Source: DASSUW01 sp963803335
GTDB lineage: Bacteria; Actinomycetota; Thermoleophilia; Solirubrobacterales; Solirubrobacteraceae
Reading direction: 5' to 3'
Length of the DNA: 64,000 bases
Assembly: GCA_963803335.1 (NCBI GenBank)
Contig: CAWDME010000011.1
Span: 496,001-560,000 of the forward strand
Both the position numbers and the translations under genes were made by a program. Positions 15,492 to 24,617 of the stretch are shown here, piece after piece. Under the pieces are notes generated by a model. That model was not told the origin of the DNA. It searched no databases and saw only the letters and a list, made by a program, of their open reading frames with translations. Within the stretch, counting starts at the first letter, position 1. Each line of letters opens with the position of its first letter.

Positions 15492-16512
15492 GCGCGGCGC
15501 GGACCGCGGCCGCGAACGCATCGACGTCCTCCGGTGTGGTGTCCCACGCGGCCATCCAGCGCACCTCGCCGGTGCCCTCGTCCCAGACGTAGAACGGCCA
15601 GTCCTGCTGCAGGCGCTCGGTGACGGCCGGGTCGAGGATCGCGAACACCACGTTCGCCTCGACCGGCTGGGTGATGCGGACGCCCGCGACGTCGCGCACG
15701 CCGGCGGCGAGCCGGCGCGCCATCGCGTTCGCGTGCTCCGCGTTGTGGCGCCACAGGTCGTCGGTCAGCAGCGCCTCGAGCTGGGCCGACAGGTACCGCA
15801 TCTTCGAGCCCAACTGCATCGCCTGCTTGCGCCGGTATCGGAAGCCGTCGGCCAGCTCGTCGCGCAGCAGGACGACGGCCTCGGCGCCCATCGCGCCGTT
15901 CTTGGTGCCGCCGAACGACAGCGCGTCGACGCCCGCGTCGGTGGTGAGCGCGCGTAGCGGGACGCCGAGCGAGGCGGCGGCGTTGGCGAGCCGGGCGCCG
16001 TCGACGTGCAGCAGCATCCCGTGGGCGTGCGCCCAGCCGGCCAGCGTGGCGACGGCCTCCGGCGAGTAGACCGTCCCGAGCTCGGTGCTCTGGGTGATCG
16101 AGATCACGCGCGGCTGCACCACGTGCTCGTCGCCGATGCGCACAAGCAGCGGCTCGACGAGCTCCGGCGTGAGCCGGCCGTCCGGCGTGTCGACGACCAG
16201 GAGCTTGCGCCCGGCCCGCTCCGGCGCGCCACATTCGTCCACGTGCAGGTGGGCCGTCCGCGCGCACACGACGGCCTGCCAGGGCTGTGTCAGTGCTTCC
16301 AGGCAGAGCACGTTTGCCGCGGTTCCGTTGAACACTGGAAAAGCTTGCGCGTACGCGCCAAAGTGCTCGCGAAATCGCTGCAACGAGCGTACGGTCCAAG
16401 GATCACCGCCGTAGGCTGCGGCGTGCCCTTCATTGGCGGCGACGACCGCCGCGAGCACAGCGGGGTGCACGCCGGCGTGGTTGTCGCTTGCGAAGCCGGG
16501 TCGTTTTGTCAC
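15484..16512 (-). CDS. ltaE: Low-specificity L-threonine aldolase / beta-eliminating lyase
   Basis: 342 residues from GTG 16512, chosen because GGAGGA lies just upstream; a longer TTG start at 16566 would add 18 unlikely residues. It is a fold type I PLP enzyme: FASDNHAGVHP at the N-terminus, VDGARLANAAASLG, and the Schiff-base lysine in SFGGTKNGAMG. It should split threonine or allo-threonine into glycine and acetaldehyde. It shares a 53-bp divergent spacer with the CAP-domain gene. Confidence 0.88.
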   Translation of the reverse strand: MTKRPGFASDNHAGVHPAVLAAVVAANEGHAAAYGGDPWTVRSLQRFREHFGAYAQAFPVFNGTAANVLCLEALTQPWQAVVCARTAHLHVDECGAPERAGRKLLVVDTPDGRLTPELVEPLLVRIGDEHVVQPRVISITQSTELGTVYSPEAVATLAGWAHAHGMLLHVDGARLANAAASLGVPLRALTTDAGVDALSFGGTKNGAMGAEAVVLLRDELADGFRYRRKQAMQLGSKMRYLSAQLEALLTDDLWRHNAEHANAMARRLAAGVRDVAGVRITQPVEANVVFAILDPAVTERLQQDWPFYVWDEGTGEVRWMAAWDTTPEDVDAFAAAVRAALR

Positions 16513-16565
16513 TCCGTTGACTCCTCCTGCCGTCTCGCCCTTGCGCGGTTTCGATGGGGTGAACA

Positions 16566-17264
16566 ATGGGCAATCAACACGGTGTCATGATGGTCGTCCT
16601 GGCCGGGGGCCTGGCGGTATGGCTATTGCTGGTGCTCACGGTCCTGAGCATCTGCCGCGCCGCCGCGCGGGCCGACGAGAACGATGCTGGCCGCCGGCTT
16701 GTGCGCGCCGGGCGCCGCAGCGTCGGGGTCGGGCTCGTGGCGGCGGCTGCCGCTCTCCCGGCCGCGCCCGGCGACGCCGACGCCCGCGGATCGGAGTGCG
16801 CCAACCGCAACGTCCCATTCGAGGTCGCCCCGGCCGCTGCCCGTGCCGCGCTCCGGTGCGAGATCAACCGCGTCCACGCGGAACGGGGCCTGCGCCGATT
16901 GGGCGACGACAAACGTCTGGACAAAGCGGCGCGAAGACACGCGGCCGACATGGTGAAACGCCACTACTTCTCGCACTACACGCCCGCCGGGAGCGACGTC
17001 GCCGACCGCGCGCGCCGCACCGGCTACGCCAAGAGCAGGTGCTCGTGGAGTCTCGGCGAGGTGCTCGCGTGGGGCGTCGCCGGCCGCAGTACTGCCGCAG
17101 CGACGGTGCAGGCGTGGATGGGCAGCCCGGAGCATCGCCACATCCTGATCTCCTCGCGCTACGCGGACCTTGGCGTGGGAACCGTCGCCGGGACGCCGGA
17201 CAAGGCGTACCCGCACGGGCTCACGGCCGCCGCGGTGCTCGGGCGCCGCGACTGCTCACGGTAG
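16566..17264 (+). CDS. Membrane-anchored CAP (SCP/PR1) domain protein
   Basis: 232 residues. An N-terminal membrane segment (about 7-30) and a second hydrophobic stretch (about 53-68) precede a CAP domain (about 95-232) of the YkwD type: INRVHAERGLRRL, HAADMVKRHYFSHYTPAG, WMGSPEHRHILISSRYADLGVG. The conserved His and Glu of the CAP pocket are present. It should act outside the membrane; function of bacterial CAP proteins is poorly known. The start is the ATG after GGGGTGAAC. It tail-overlaps the sugar transferase by 9 bp. Confidence 0.85.
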   Translation: MGNQHGVMMVVLAGGLAVWLLLVLTVLSICRAAARADENDAGRRLVRAGRRSVGVGLVAAAAALPAAPGDADARGSECANRNVPFEVAPAAARAALRCEINRVHAERGLRRLGDDKRLDKAARRHAADMVKRHYFSHYTPAGSDVADRARRTGYAKSRCSWSLGEVLAWGVAGRSTAAATVQAWMGSPEHRHILISSRYADLGVGTVAGTPDKAYPHGLTAAAVLGRRDCSR

Positions 17265-17846
17265 GACGCACCACATCGTCCGCCAGACGATGCGCGCGTC
17301 GAGCGCGAGCGACCACTCGCGCGCGTACTCGGAGTCGAACTCGATCTGCTGGGCGATCGACAGCCAGCGGTCGAGCTGCTCGAGCTGCGCCAGCCCGGTG
17401 AGCCCCGGCCGCATCGGCGGCGGGTCGAACCCGGTCTCGCGCGGGCGCGGGCCGATGATGCTCATCTCGCCGCTCAGGACGCTCCACAGCTGCGGCAGTG
17501 CCGTTAGGCCGCTGCCGGCCACCAGTCGCCAGGCACGCGACTCCCGGCACAGGTCGTCGGTGACCGCGAACGACCGGAGCAGGATCAGCCGGCCGTCCTC
17601 GCCGAGGCGCTCCTCGCGGCGCAGCACCCGGCCGTCTCCGCGGTAGCGGAGTGCCAGCGCGACGAGCGCGAGCAGCGGTGCGGTGACGATCAGCCCGCAG
17701 ACGGCGACGACGCGGTCGATCGCGTGCTTGACGATCAGCGCCGCCGGCGACGGCGGCTGGACGTCGGTGTCCGAGCCATGCGAAGACGGGTGCGCTGGTT
17801 GCACCGTCCTCGCGGCTTGAGGTCTGTGGCTTCGGACCTCGGCCAA
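17256..17846 (-). CDS. Bacterial sugar transferase (undecaprenyl-phosphate sugar phosphotransferase type)
   Basis: About 196 residues from TTG 17846, or 181 from GTG 17801; the first residues are not conserved. One membrane segment (IDRVVAVCGLIVTAPLLALV) is followed by the catalytic domain with LPQLWSVLSGEMSIIGPRP and RPGLTGLAQLEQLDRW. Such enzymes move a sugar phosphate to undecaprenyl phosphate to start a surface polysaccharide. The usual FRTM motif is replaced by LRSFAVTDD. It lies 18 kb from the main surface polymer locus. Confidence 0.82.
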   Translation of the reverse strand: MAEVRSHRPQAARTVQPAHPSSHGSDTDVQPPSPAALIVKHAIDRVVAVCGLIVTAPLLALVALALRYRGDGRVLRREERLGEDGRLILLRSFAVTDDLCRESRAWRLVAGSGLTALPQLWSVLSGEMSIIGPRPRETGFDPPPMRPGLTGLAQLEQLDRWLSIAQQIEFDSEYAREWSLALDARIVWRTMWCVLP

Positions 17847-18206
17847 TCCGGGGCCATCCCTTTCGTGCTCGCCTTCCGGGCGGCCCTCCCGCCCTCCAAG
17901 ATGCCAACGCTACCCATCTCAGGCATGTTTCGCACCCTGAATCGCCGCAGCGTGCGCGTTTCAGAGTGCGGCAACGGTGCGCACACGCCCGCCGCGGCGC
18001 CGGCGCACCCACTCGAACTCGGCCTGTCAGGCCGGTGCGGAGGTTCGCAGCGGGCGAGCGCGATGTCCGGCGCGCAGCTCGAGCGCCGATGCCAGGCTCA
18101 CCCGCGGGCAGCCGAGCTGCTCGCCCTGCTGGCGAACCATACGCAAGCTCGGGTGCAGCCGATGCTGGAGGTGGCGGGCGCGTAGGCGCGGGCGTATGGT
18201 CGGCGG
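17847..18206. other. Gene-free stretch with an inverted repeat
   Basis: No convincing gene is visible in these 360 bases on either strand. The stretch 17860-17970 is less GC-rich than its surroundings and contains an inverted repeat, CGCACCCTGAA (17931-17941) and TTCAGAGTGCG (17960-17970), with one mismatch. It could hold the promoter of the sugar transferase on the minus strand or a regulator site; nothing further is supported. Confidence 0.4.
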
Positions 18207-18932
18207 ATGCGCGCCCTGGCCGGAGTCGTCGCCGCCGTCCTCGTTCCCCTGCTCGCGCCGGCGGTGGCGTCGGCGGCTCCGCTGACCGCGACCAACATCC
18301 GCATCGCCGACCATCCCGGCTTCGTCCGCGTGGTGGTCGACTTCAGCGGCGGGACCGTGCAGTTCAACGAGCTCGAGGCGACCGACCCGGACCCGTTCGC
18401 CGACGGCTTCGTCCGCATCCGCCTCATGCACCCGGGCGTCAAGACCACGGCGATGCCGGTGCGCGGGCAGGGCGTGTCCGCGCGCGTGGCCCAGGGCGGC
18501 GGGCGGATCACGATCCGGTTGAGCGCCGTCGACCGGCGCTTCAAGTACCTCTTCTACACCGACCAGCACTCGCCCGAGCGGCTGGTGATGGACCTCTACA
18601 AGAGCCGGCCGCCGAGCGAGGCCGCCGAGATCACGCACGGCCGCGGGGGCTGCCTCACGCTCGGCTCGCACGCCGTCACGCACACGCGCGTGATGGCATC
18701 AGGCCGCGAGCGCGGCGTGTTCGAGCACCAGTTCCAGGTCATCCTGCGCCGCCGCGGCGGCCGCATCCACCGCCAGAAGCACGTCCTCGCCTTCAACGGC
18801 CGCTGGACCACGAGCTTCGGCTACCGCCACGCCGCGCGCCAGACCGGCACGCTCGAGGCGGTCGCGCTGTCGGCCAAGGACGGCACGCTCGCCTGCCTGG
18901 TGCAGGTCCGCGTGCGGTTCGGCGGCACCTAG
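18207..18932 (+). CDS. Secreted AMIN-like/Gmad2-like domain protein
   Basis: 241 residues. A signal peptide (cleavage near residue 23, VASAA-PLT) is followed by an AMIN-like beta domain (FVRVVVDFSGG, about 35-130) and then a Gmad2-type immunoglobulin-like domain (VFEHQFQVILR, about 145-240). Such domains bind the cell wall or occur in spore-related and secreted proteins. No enzyme motif is seen. The gene stands alone on the plus strand. Confidence 0.72.
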   Translation: MRALAGVVAAVLVPLLAPAVASAAPLTATNIRIADHPGFVRVVVDFSGGTVQFNELEATDPDPFADGFVRIRLMHPGVKTTAMPVRGQGVSARVAQGGGRITIRLSAVDRRFKYLFYTDQHSPERLVMDLYKSRPPSEAAEITHGRGGCLTLGSHAVTHTRVMASGRERGVFEHQFQVILRRRGGRIHRQKHVLAFNGRWTTSFGYRHAARQTGTLEAVALSAKDGTLACLVQVRVRFGGT

Positions 18933-18933
18933 C

Positions 18934-18954
18934 GCGTCTGGGCAGGGCGGCGAG
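18934..18954. repeat. Partial copy of the dispersed repeat end
   Basis: These 21 bases match the inverted end of the dispersed repeat (GCGGCTGGGTAGGGCGGCGAG) with three mismatches, directly after the stop of the AMIN-like gene. No partner end or two-tier hairpin follows, so it looks like a solo remnant. Confidence 0.4.
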
Positions 18955-19009
18955 GCCGATCCTGCCTCTCTCAATGCCGGTGTTGACGTTTCCGGGCTAG
19001 TCTCCGCGC

Positions 19010-20425
19010 GTGCTGTTCGAGGCACTGACGGATCCCAGCGACAAGGTCGCCCTGCGCTTCGGCGACCGGACGCTGACCTACCGCCAGCTACGCGACGTGG
19101 CGACGGCCGTCGCCGAGCGCGTCGACGGCTGTGAGCGGGTGGCGACGTGGGCCGTCAACGAGCCGGAGGTCGCGGTCGCGGTAATCGGGGCGCTGCTGGC
19201 CGGCGTGCCGATCACGCCGATCAACCCGAAGGCGGGGAGCAGCGAGCTCAAGCACATCCTCGAGGACAGCGCGCCCGAGCTCGTGCTCGTCCCGCCCGGC
19301 GCCGAGCCGCCCGTGGAGAATCGCGTGGAGGTCGATCTCGACGCGCGCGGGGGAGATCTGCCGGACGAGCCGCCCGAGGATGCGCCGGCGATCGTCGTCT
19401 ACACCTCGGGCACGACCGGGCCGCCGAAGGGCGCCGTCCTGCCGCGGCGGGCGGTCGCCACCAACCTCGACGCGCTCGCCGAGGCGTGGGAGTGGACCGG
19501 CGACGACGTCGTCGCGCACGCGCTGCCGCTCTTCCATGTGCACGGCCTGATTCTCGGCACGCTCGGACCCGTCCGCCGCGGCGGCGGGATGCACCACATC
19601 GGCCGCTTCTCCGCGGAGGCGGCGGCCGGCGCGCTCGGCGACGACGCGACGATGCTGTTCGCAGTGCCGACGATGTACCACCGGCTCGCCGCCGAGGCCG
19701 GGCAGGACGCCGAGATCGCCAAGGGCTTCGCATCCGCGCGGCTGCTCGTATCCGGCTCGGCCGCGCTCCCGGCCGCGGACCACGAGCGGATCGAGAAGCT
19801 CACCGGCCAGCGGATCGCCGAGCGGTACGGGATGACGGAGACGCTCATGAACACCGGAGTGCGGGCGTCCGGCGAGCGCCGGCCCGGCTACGTCGGCCCG
19901 CCGCTGGCGGGCGTTGACGTGCGGCTCGTCGACGACGACGGCAACGCGATCGAGGACGCGGACGACGAAACGATCGGCGAGATCCACGTCCGCGGCCCGA
20001 ACCTGTTCCTCGAGTACCTCAACCGGCCCGACGCGACCGACGAGGCGATGACCGACGGCTGGTTCAAGACCGGCGACCTCGCCACGCGCGCGTCCGACGG
20101 GTACATCCGCATCGTCGGCCGCCGCGCGACCGACCTGATCAAGAGCGGCGGCTTCAAGATCGGCGCCGGCGAGATCGAGGGCGCGCTGCTCGAGCACCCC
20201 GGCGTCAAGGAGGTCGCGGTGACGGGCGAGCCCGACCCGGACCTCGGCGAGCGGATCGTCGCCTGGGTCGTCACCGCCGAAGGCGAGTCGCCGACCGAGG
20301 ACGAGCTGTCGGGACACGTCGCCGACATGCTCACCCCGCACAAGCGCCCGCGGGCCGTGCGGTTCATGGACGAGCTGCCGCGCAACGAGATGGGCAAGAT
20401 CCAGAAGAAGCGGCTGGAGCAATGA
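19010..20425 (+). CDS. Acyl-CoA synthetase, FadD36/malonyl-CoA synthetase-like
   Basis: 471 residues, GTG start. Adenylate-forming signature YTSGTTGPPKGAVL, then RRAVATNLDALAEAWEW and LPLFHVHGLILG, which strongly resemble mycobacterial FadD36 and MatB-type malonyl-CoA ligases. Further motifs are ERYGMTET, GWFKTGDLA and the C-terminal lysine in NEMGKIQKK. It joins a short or dicarboxylic acid to CoA using ATP. First gene of a seven-gene operon to 25843; next start overlaps by 4 bp. Confidence 0.88.
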   Translation: MLFEALTDPSDKVALRFGDRTLTYRQLRDVATAVAERVDGCERVATWAVNEPEVAVAVIGALLAGVPITPINPKAGSSELKHILEDSAPELVLVPPGAEPPVENRVEVDLDARGGDLPDEPPEDAPAIVVYTSGTTGPPKGAVLPRRAVATNLDALAEAWEWTGDDVVAHALPLFHVHGLILGTLGPVRRGGGMHHIGRFSAEAAAGALGDDATMLFAVPTMYHRLAAEAGQDAEIAKGFASARLLVSGSAALPAADHERIEKLTGQRIAERYGMTETLMNTGVRASGERRPGYVGPPLAGVDVRLVDDDGNAIEDADDETIGEIHVRGPNLFLEYLNRPDATDEAMTDGWFKTGDLATRASDGYIRIVGRRATDLIKSGGFKIGAGEIEGALLEHPGVKEVAVTGEPDPDLGERIVAWVVTAEGESPTEDELSGHVADMLTPHKRPRAVRFMDELPRNEMGKIQKKRLEQ

Positions 20426-21027
20426 AGATCACCGGCGAGCACGCGTTCGGCATCACCTCCCAGCAGGTCTGGGACGGACTCCAGGACCCGAAGATCCTCG
20501 CCGCCGCCGTGCCGGGGGTGCGCCGGCTCGAGCCGACCGGCCCGGACGAGTACGCGATCAGCGTCGACGTCGGCGTCGGGTCCGTGAAGGGCACGTACGA
20601 GGGCACGTTCGCGCTGACCGACAAGGACGAGGGCGAGGCCTGCACGGTCCGCGCGAACGCGAGCGGGCGCCCCGGATCGGTCGAGGCCGTCGCCCGGATG
20701 CGCCTCACCGGTCGCGACGGTGGCGCGCTGCTCGCCTACGAGGCCGACGCCACGGTGACCGGGCCGCTCGCGGGCGTCGGCCAGCGGCTGATGGGCGCCG
20801 CCGCGCGGCGGACGACCGAGCAGTTCCTCAGCGCGCTCGAGACGACGATCGTGTCGCCGGCCGCCGCCGAGGCGCCCGCAGCCGCCGCGGCCGCGCCCGG
20901 GGCCGAGATCGTCGCCGCGCGCCCGGCCGTCGCCGCCGACACGCGCGTGATCGTCGGCAGCGCCCTGGCCGGGTTCGTGCTCGCGCTCGTTGGCGTCGCG
21001 GTCGGGCGCTGGACCGCCCGCCGGTAG
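20422..21027 (+). CDS. CoxG-like SRPBCC-domain membrane-anchored protein
   Basis: 201 residues. The N-terminal 150 residues are a CoxG/SRPBCC fold (VWDGLQDPKILAAAVPGVRRLE), followed by an Ala-rich linker and a C-terminal membrane helix with RWTARR anchor. CoxG recruits molybdenum hydroxylases of the CO-dehydrogenase type to the membrane. Its presence next to the FAD and 2Fe-2S subunit genes (22409-23673) supports that such an enzyme is made. Confidence 0.88.
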   Translation: MKITGEHAFGITSQQVWDGLQDPKILAAAVPGVRRLEPTGPDEYAISVDVGVGSVKGTYEGTFALTDKDEGEACTVRANASGRPGSVEAVARMRLTGRDGGALLAYEADATVTGPLAGVGQRLMGAAARRTTEQFLSALETTIVSPAAAEAPAAAAAAPGAEIVAARPAVAADTRVIVGSALAGFVLALVGVAVGRWTARR

Positions 21028-21065
21028 GCGCGAGAGAATCGCCCCGACCACGAGGAGGGAGAGCC

Positions 21066-22412
21066 ATGGGTTCGGGAATCGACAGGGTCTGGAAGCTCCA
21101 CGGTGACGGCCGGACGGTGGAGCCCGGAGCGGTGGTCAAGCCGAACGAGCGCCTGCGCATGCCGAACATGCTCGGGCTCGGCGGCCAGCACATCCTCGCC
21201 ATGTTCGGCGCCACCGCGCTCGTGCCGGTGCTCACCGGCTTCCCGGTGACGGCGACGATCTTCTGGTCGGGCGTCGGGACGATCATCTTCAACCTGATGA
21301 CCGGGAACCGGGTGCCGTCCTATACGGGCTCGAGCTTCGCGTTCATCGCGCCGGTGCTGGCGGCAAAGGAGCACGGCGGCGTGCCGGCCGCGCTCGGCGG
21401 GATCATGGTCGCCGGCGTCGTGCTGTTCCTGATCGGGCTGTTCGTCGACCGCTCCGGCTACCGCGTGATCGAGTTCCTGCTGCCGCCGGTGGTGACGGGC
21501 TCGATCGTCGCCCTGATCGGGCTCAATCTCGCGCCCACCGCCAGGGACGAGTTCACGCAGCAGGCGGGCATCGCGCTCGTCACGCTCGTGTCGATCCTGA
21601 TCATCGGCGTCGCCGTCAAGAACTTCCTGTCGCGCATGTCGGTGTTCCTCGGCGTGGTGGTCGGCTACGTGTTCGCCGCGCTGCTCGGCAAGGTGAACTG
21701 GGACGGCGTGAAGGCGGCCGACTGGGTCGGCTTCCCGGACTTCACGCTCCCGCACTTCAACGGCAAAGCGATCGTGCTGATCGTGCCCGCGGTGATCCTC
21801 GTGCTGCTGGCCGAGAACGCCGGTCACGTGAAGGCGGTCGGCACGATGACCGAGCGCAACCTCGACCCGTTCATCGGCCGCTCGTTCATGGGCGACGGCA
21901 TCGCGTCGACGTTGTCCGGCCTGTTCGGCGGCTCGGGCACGACGACATACGCGGAGAACATCGGCGTGATGGGTTACACGCGCGTCTACTCCACGCTCGC
22001 GTACCTGATCGCCGGCGGCGTGGCGATCCTGCTCGGCCTGCTGCCCAAGTTCGGTGCGGTCATCACCGCGATACCGGTGGGCGTGCTCGGCGGAGCGGTG
22101 ACGGTGCTGTTCGGCATGATCGCCGTGCTCGGCGCGCGGATCTGGGTCGAGGCGGGCGTCAACTTCCGCGACCCGGTCAACCTCGTCACCGCCGCCGTCG
22201 CGCTGATCGTCGGCACGGCGAACTACACGCTCAACTGGGGCGACTACTCGTTCGCCGGCATCGCCCTGGGGACGTTCGCGGCGATCGTCATCTACCAGGT
22301 GCTGCGACTGTTCCAGCCGGAGATCCCGGCGCCCGACACCGCGATCGGCGACTCGCTGGCGATGCCGCTGGCGGCGACGCCGGACCCGAGGGGGCCGGCC
22401 GCCAGACCGTGA
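21066..22412 (+). CDS. Uracil/xanthine permease, NCS2 family
   Basis: 448 residues with about 12-14 membrane segments. The ATG follows GAGGAGGG. Family marks are VPSYTGSSFAFIAPV in the first half and the substrate-binding region LLAENAGHVKAVG plus GGSGTTTYAENIGVM in the second. It should import a nucleobase (uracil, xanthine or similar) with protons. Its place among hydroxylase and deaminase genes indicates a purine or pyrimidine substrate for the operon. Confidence 0.92.
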   Translation: MGSGIDRVWKLHGDGRTVEPGAVVKPNERLRMPNMLGLGGQHILAMFGATALVPVLTGFPVTATIFWSGVGTIIFNLMTGNRVPSYTGSSFAFIAPVLAAKEHGGVPAALGGIMVAGVVLFLIGLFVDRSGYRVIEFLLPPVVTGSIVALIGLNLAPTARDEFTQQAGIALVTLVSILIIGVAVKNFLSRMSVFLGVVVGYVFAALLGKVNWDGVKAADWVGFPDFTLPHFNGKAIVLIVPAVILVLLAENAGHVKAVGTMTERNLDPFIGRSFMGDGIASTLSGLFGGSGTTTYAENIGVMGYTRVYSTLAYLIAGGVAILLGLLPKFGAVITAIPVGVLGGAVTVLFGMIAVLGARIWVEAGVNFRDPVNLVTAAVALIVGTANYTLNWGDYSFAGIALGTFAAIVIYQVLRLFQPEIPAPDTAIGDSLAMPLAATPDPRGPAARP

Positions 22413-23203
22413 AGCCCGCGCCGTTCGCCTACCACCGCCCGCGCTCGCGCGAGGAGGTCGATCGCCTGCTCGCCGAGCTCGGCGGGGGCGCGAAGCTGCT
22501 CGCGGGCGGCCAGAGCCTGATCCCGATCCTCAACATGCGCCTGGCCGCGCCCGAGCACCTGATCGACATCAACTTCCTCGCGGACGAGCCGGCCGAGCCC
22601 GTGCTCGAGGACGAGGCGCTCGTGTTCGGGCCGCTCGTGCGGATGCGGACGGCCGAGCGCTCGCCGCTCGTGGGCGAGCATCTGCCGCTGCTCGCCGAGG
22701 TCCTGCAGCACGTCGCGCACCCCGCGATCCGCTCGCGCGGGACGGTCGTCGGCAGCATCGCGCACGCCGACCCGGCGGCCGAGCTGCCCGCGCTGATGGC
22801 GCTGCTGGAGGGCGAGGCGCGCGTGCGCGGCGCGGGCGGCCGGCGCACGATCGGAGCCGCCGAGCTGTTCGCCGGCCACCTCGAGACGACGTGTCAGCCG
22901 GGGGAGTGGATCGAGGAGGTGCGGTTGCCCGTGCAGGCCGGCCGCGAGGGCGCCTTCGAGGAGTTCGCGCGTCGCCAGGGCGACTACGCGCTGTGCGGCG
23001 TCGCCGCGCTGGCGGCCGGCGACGGCGTCGCGCTGTCGTTCGTCGGCATGAGCGCTACGCCCGAGCGCCATGATCTGCCGGTCGCGGAAGCGGTCGCCCG
23101 GCTCGAGCCCGAGGACGACATCCACGCCACCGCGGCGTACCGGCGCTGGCTCGCCGAGCAGTTAGCCGCCCGCGTCGTCGCGCGCGTGCAGGAGGCGGCG
23201 TGA
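22409..23203 (+). CDS. FAD-binding subunit (CoxM type) of a molybdenum hydroxylase
   Basis: 264 residues, GTG start overlapping the permease stop by 4 bp. FAD-binding motifs LLAGGQSLIPILNMR (about 30-45) and RSRGTVVGSIAHADPAAELP (about 110-130) are intact, with the C-terminal CO-dehydrogenase flavoprotein domain. It passes electrons from the 2Fe-2S subunit (next gene) to an acceptor. The molybdopterin-binding large subunit that should complete the enzyme is not in this operon or elsewhere in the window. Confidence 0.92.
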   Translation: MKPAPFAYHRPRSREEVDRLLAELGGGAKLLAGGQSLIPILNMRLAAPEHLIDINFLADEPAEPVLEDEALVFGPLVRMRTAERSPLVGEHLPLLAEVLQHVAHPAIRSRGTVVGSIAHADPAAELPALMALLEGEARVRGAGGRRTIGAAELFAGHLETTCQPGEWIEEVRLPVQAGREGAFEEFARRQGDYALCGVAALAAGDGVALSFVGMSATPERHDLPVAEAVARLEPEDDIHATAAYRRWLAEQLAARVVARVQEAA

Positions 23204-23673
23204 TGGAGATCACCTTGCACGTCAACGGCACCGCACACCAGGTCGACGTGGAGCCGCGGCACCTGCTGTCGGACGTCCTGCGCCACCGGCTCGGCCTCAC
23301 CGGCACGCACGTCGGCTGTGAGCACGGCGTCTGCGGCTGCTGCACCGTGCTCGTCGACGGCGCGCCCGCGCGCTCGTGCCTGATGCTCGCGGCGACCGCC
23401 GACGGCGCCGAGATCCGTACGGTCGAGAGCCTCGCGGCGGCCGACGGCACGCTGCACCCGCTGCAGGAGGCGTTCAAGCGCCATCACGGGTTGCAGTGCG
23501 GGTTCTGCACGCCCGGCTTCCTGATGACGGCGCTGCCGATCTACCGCCATGCGCCGGGCATGAGCGACGAGGAGCTGCGCGAGGCGCTGGGCGGCCAGCT
23601 GTGCCGCTGCACGGGATACGTCGGCATCGTGGAGGCGGTGCGGGCGGCGGCCGCGATCGAGGACGAGCGGTGA
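23203..23673 (+). CDS. 2Fe-2S subunit (CoxS type) of a molybdenum hydroxylase
   Basis: 156 residues from the ATG overlapping the previous stop by one base; GTG 23200 is an alternative. Both clusters are complete: plant-ferredoxin type CEHGVCGCCTVLVDG plus a later Cys, and the helical domain QCGFCTPGF ... LCRCTGY. It carries electrons from the molybdenum centre to the FAD subunit. The next gene overlaps by 4 bp and is not the expected large subunit. Confidence 0.94.
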   Translation: MEITLHVNGTAHQVDVEPRHLLSDVLRHRLGLTGTHVGCEHGVCGCCTVLVDGAPARSCLMLAATADGAEIRTVESLAAADGTLHPLQEAFKRHHGLQCGFCTPGFLMTALPIYRHAPGMSDEELREALGGQLCRCTGYVGIVEAVRAAAAIEDER

Positions 23674-24617
23674 CCGTCCGCGTCGTCGCCACGGGTGGCA
23701 CGATCGCCTCGCTCGCCGATCCCGAGACCGGCGCCGTGCGGCCGGCAGTGAGCGCCGCCGACCTCGTGGCGACCGTCCCCGGCCTCGGACCGGTCGAGGT
23801 CGAGGAGGTCGCGCACGTCAACGGCTGGAACGTGACGCCGGCGACGATGCTCGAGGTCGCGCGGCGCGCGTCGGGCGGCGGCGTGGTCGTCACGCACGGG
23901 ACCGACACGATCGAGGAGACCGCGTTCTTCTGCGACCTCACGGTGGAGTCCGACGTGGTCTTCGCGGGCGCCATGCGCAACGGCTCGGAGATCTCCGCCG
24001 ACGGGCCGCGCAACCTGCTGTGCGCGTCGCAGGTCGCGGCCGAGCCGCGCGGGCTCGGCACGGTGCTCGTGCTCAACGACGAGATCCACGCCGCGCGCTG
24101 GGCGCGCAAGCAGGACTCCTCGCGCGTGCACGCGCTGCAGTCGCCCGGCCACGGGCCGGTCGGCATCGCGGTCCCCGTCTCGGTGACGATCACCATGCCG
24201 TCGCCGCGCCGGGTGCTGCTGCCGCTCCCGGACGCGCTGCCGCCGGTCCCGATCGTGCAGACCTACACGGGCCTCGAGGAGCACCTGATCGAGACGGTGC
24301 TCGACGCCACCGGCGCGACCGGCCTGGTGCTCGACGGCACGGGGCTCGGCAACGTGCCGGGCAGCGCCGAGCGCGGCATCCGCGCCGCCGTCGCGCGCGG
24401 CCTGCCCGTGGTCAACGCGACGCGAGTGCCGAGCGGCGGCGTGCACGCGATCTACGGCGGCCCCGGCGGGGTGGTGACGCAGCGCGAGCTCGGCGTGATC
24501 GGCGCCGGCCATCTGAGCGCGGCCAAGGCGCGGCTGCTGCTGATGCTGCTGCTGGCCGAGGGCGGCGACGTGCGCGCGCGCTTCGCGGAGGCGGTCGCGA
24601 CGCTGGCCGGCTGGTGA
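23670..24617 (+). CDS. Asparaginase-family amidohydrolase
   Basis: 315 residues, GTG start. Both catalytic threonine motifs are present: VVATGGTIASL at the N-terminus and VVTHGTDTIEET near residue 75-85, plus the C-terminal lid domain. Length fits cytoplasmic type I L-asparaginase. In this operon of nucleobase-related genes it may release ammonia from asparagine or from a related amide of the pathway; the sequence does not decide. Confidence 0.88.
   Translation: MTVRVVATGGTIASLADPETGAVRPAVSAADLVATVPGLGPVEVEEVAHVNGWNVTPATMLEVARRASGGGVVVTHGTDTIEETAFFCDLTVESDVVFAGAMRNGSEISADGPRNLLCASQVAAEPRGLGTVLVLNDEIHAARWARKQDSSRVHALQSPGHGPVGIAVPVSVTITMPSPRRVLLPLPDALPPVPIVQTYTGLEEHLIETVLDATGATGLVLDGTGLGNVPGSAERGIRAAVARGLPVVNATRVPSGGVHAIYGGPGGVVTQRELGVIGAGHLSAAKARLLLMLLLAEGGDVRARFAEAVATLAGW

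Noticed and set aside
12459..15521. A minus-strand frame of about 1020 codons
   Set aside because: It runs opposite or out of phase with five well-supported genes and its translation is low-complexity Arg/His/Ala-rich.
17724..18185. Plus-strand frame of 153 codons in the gene-free stretch
   Set aside because: No domain, no ribosome site, biased composition, and it overlaps the sugar transferase start antisense.
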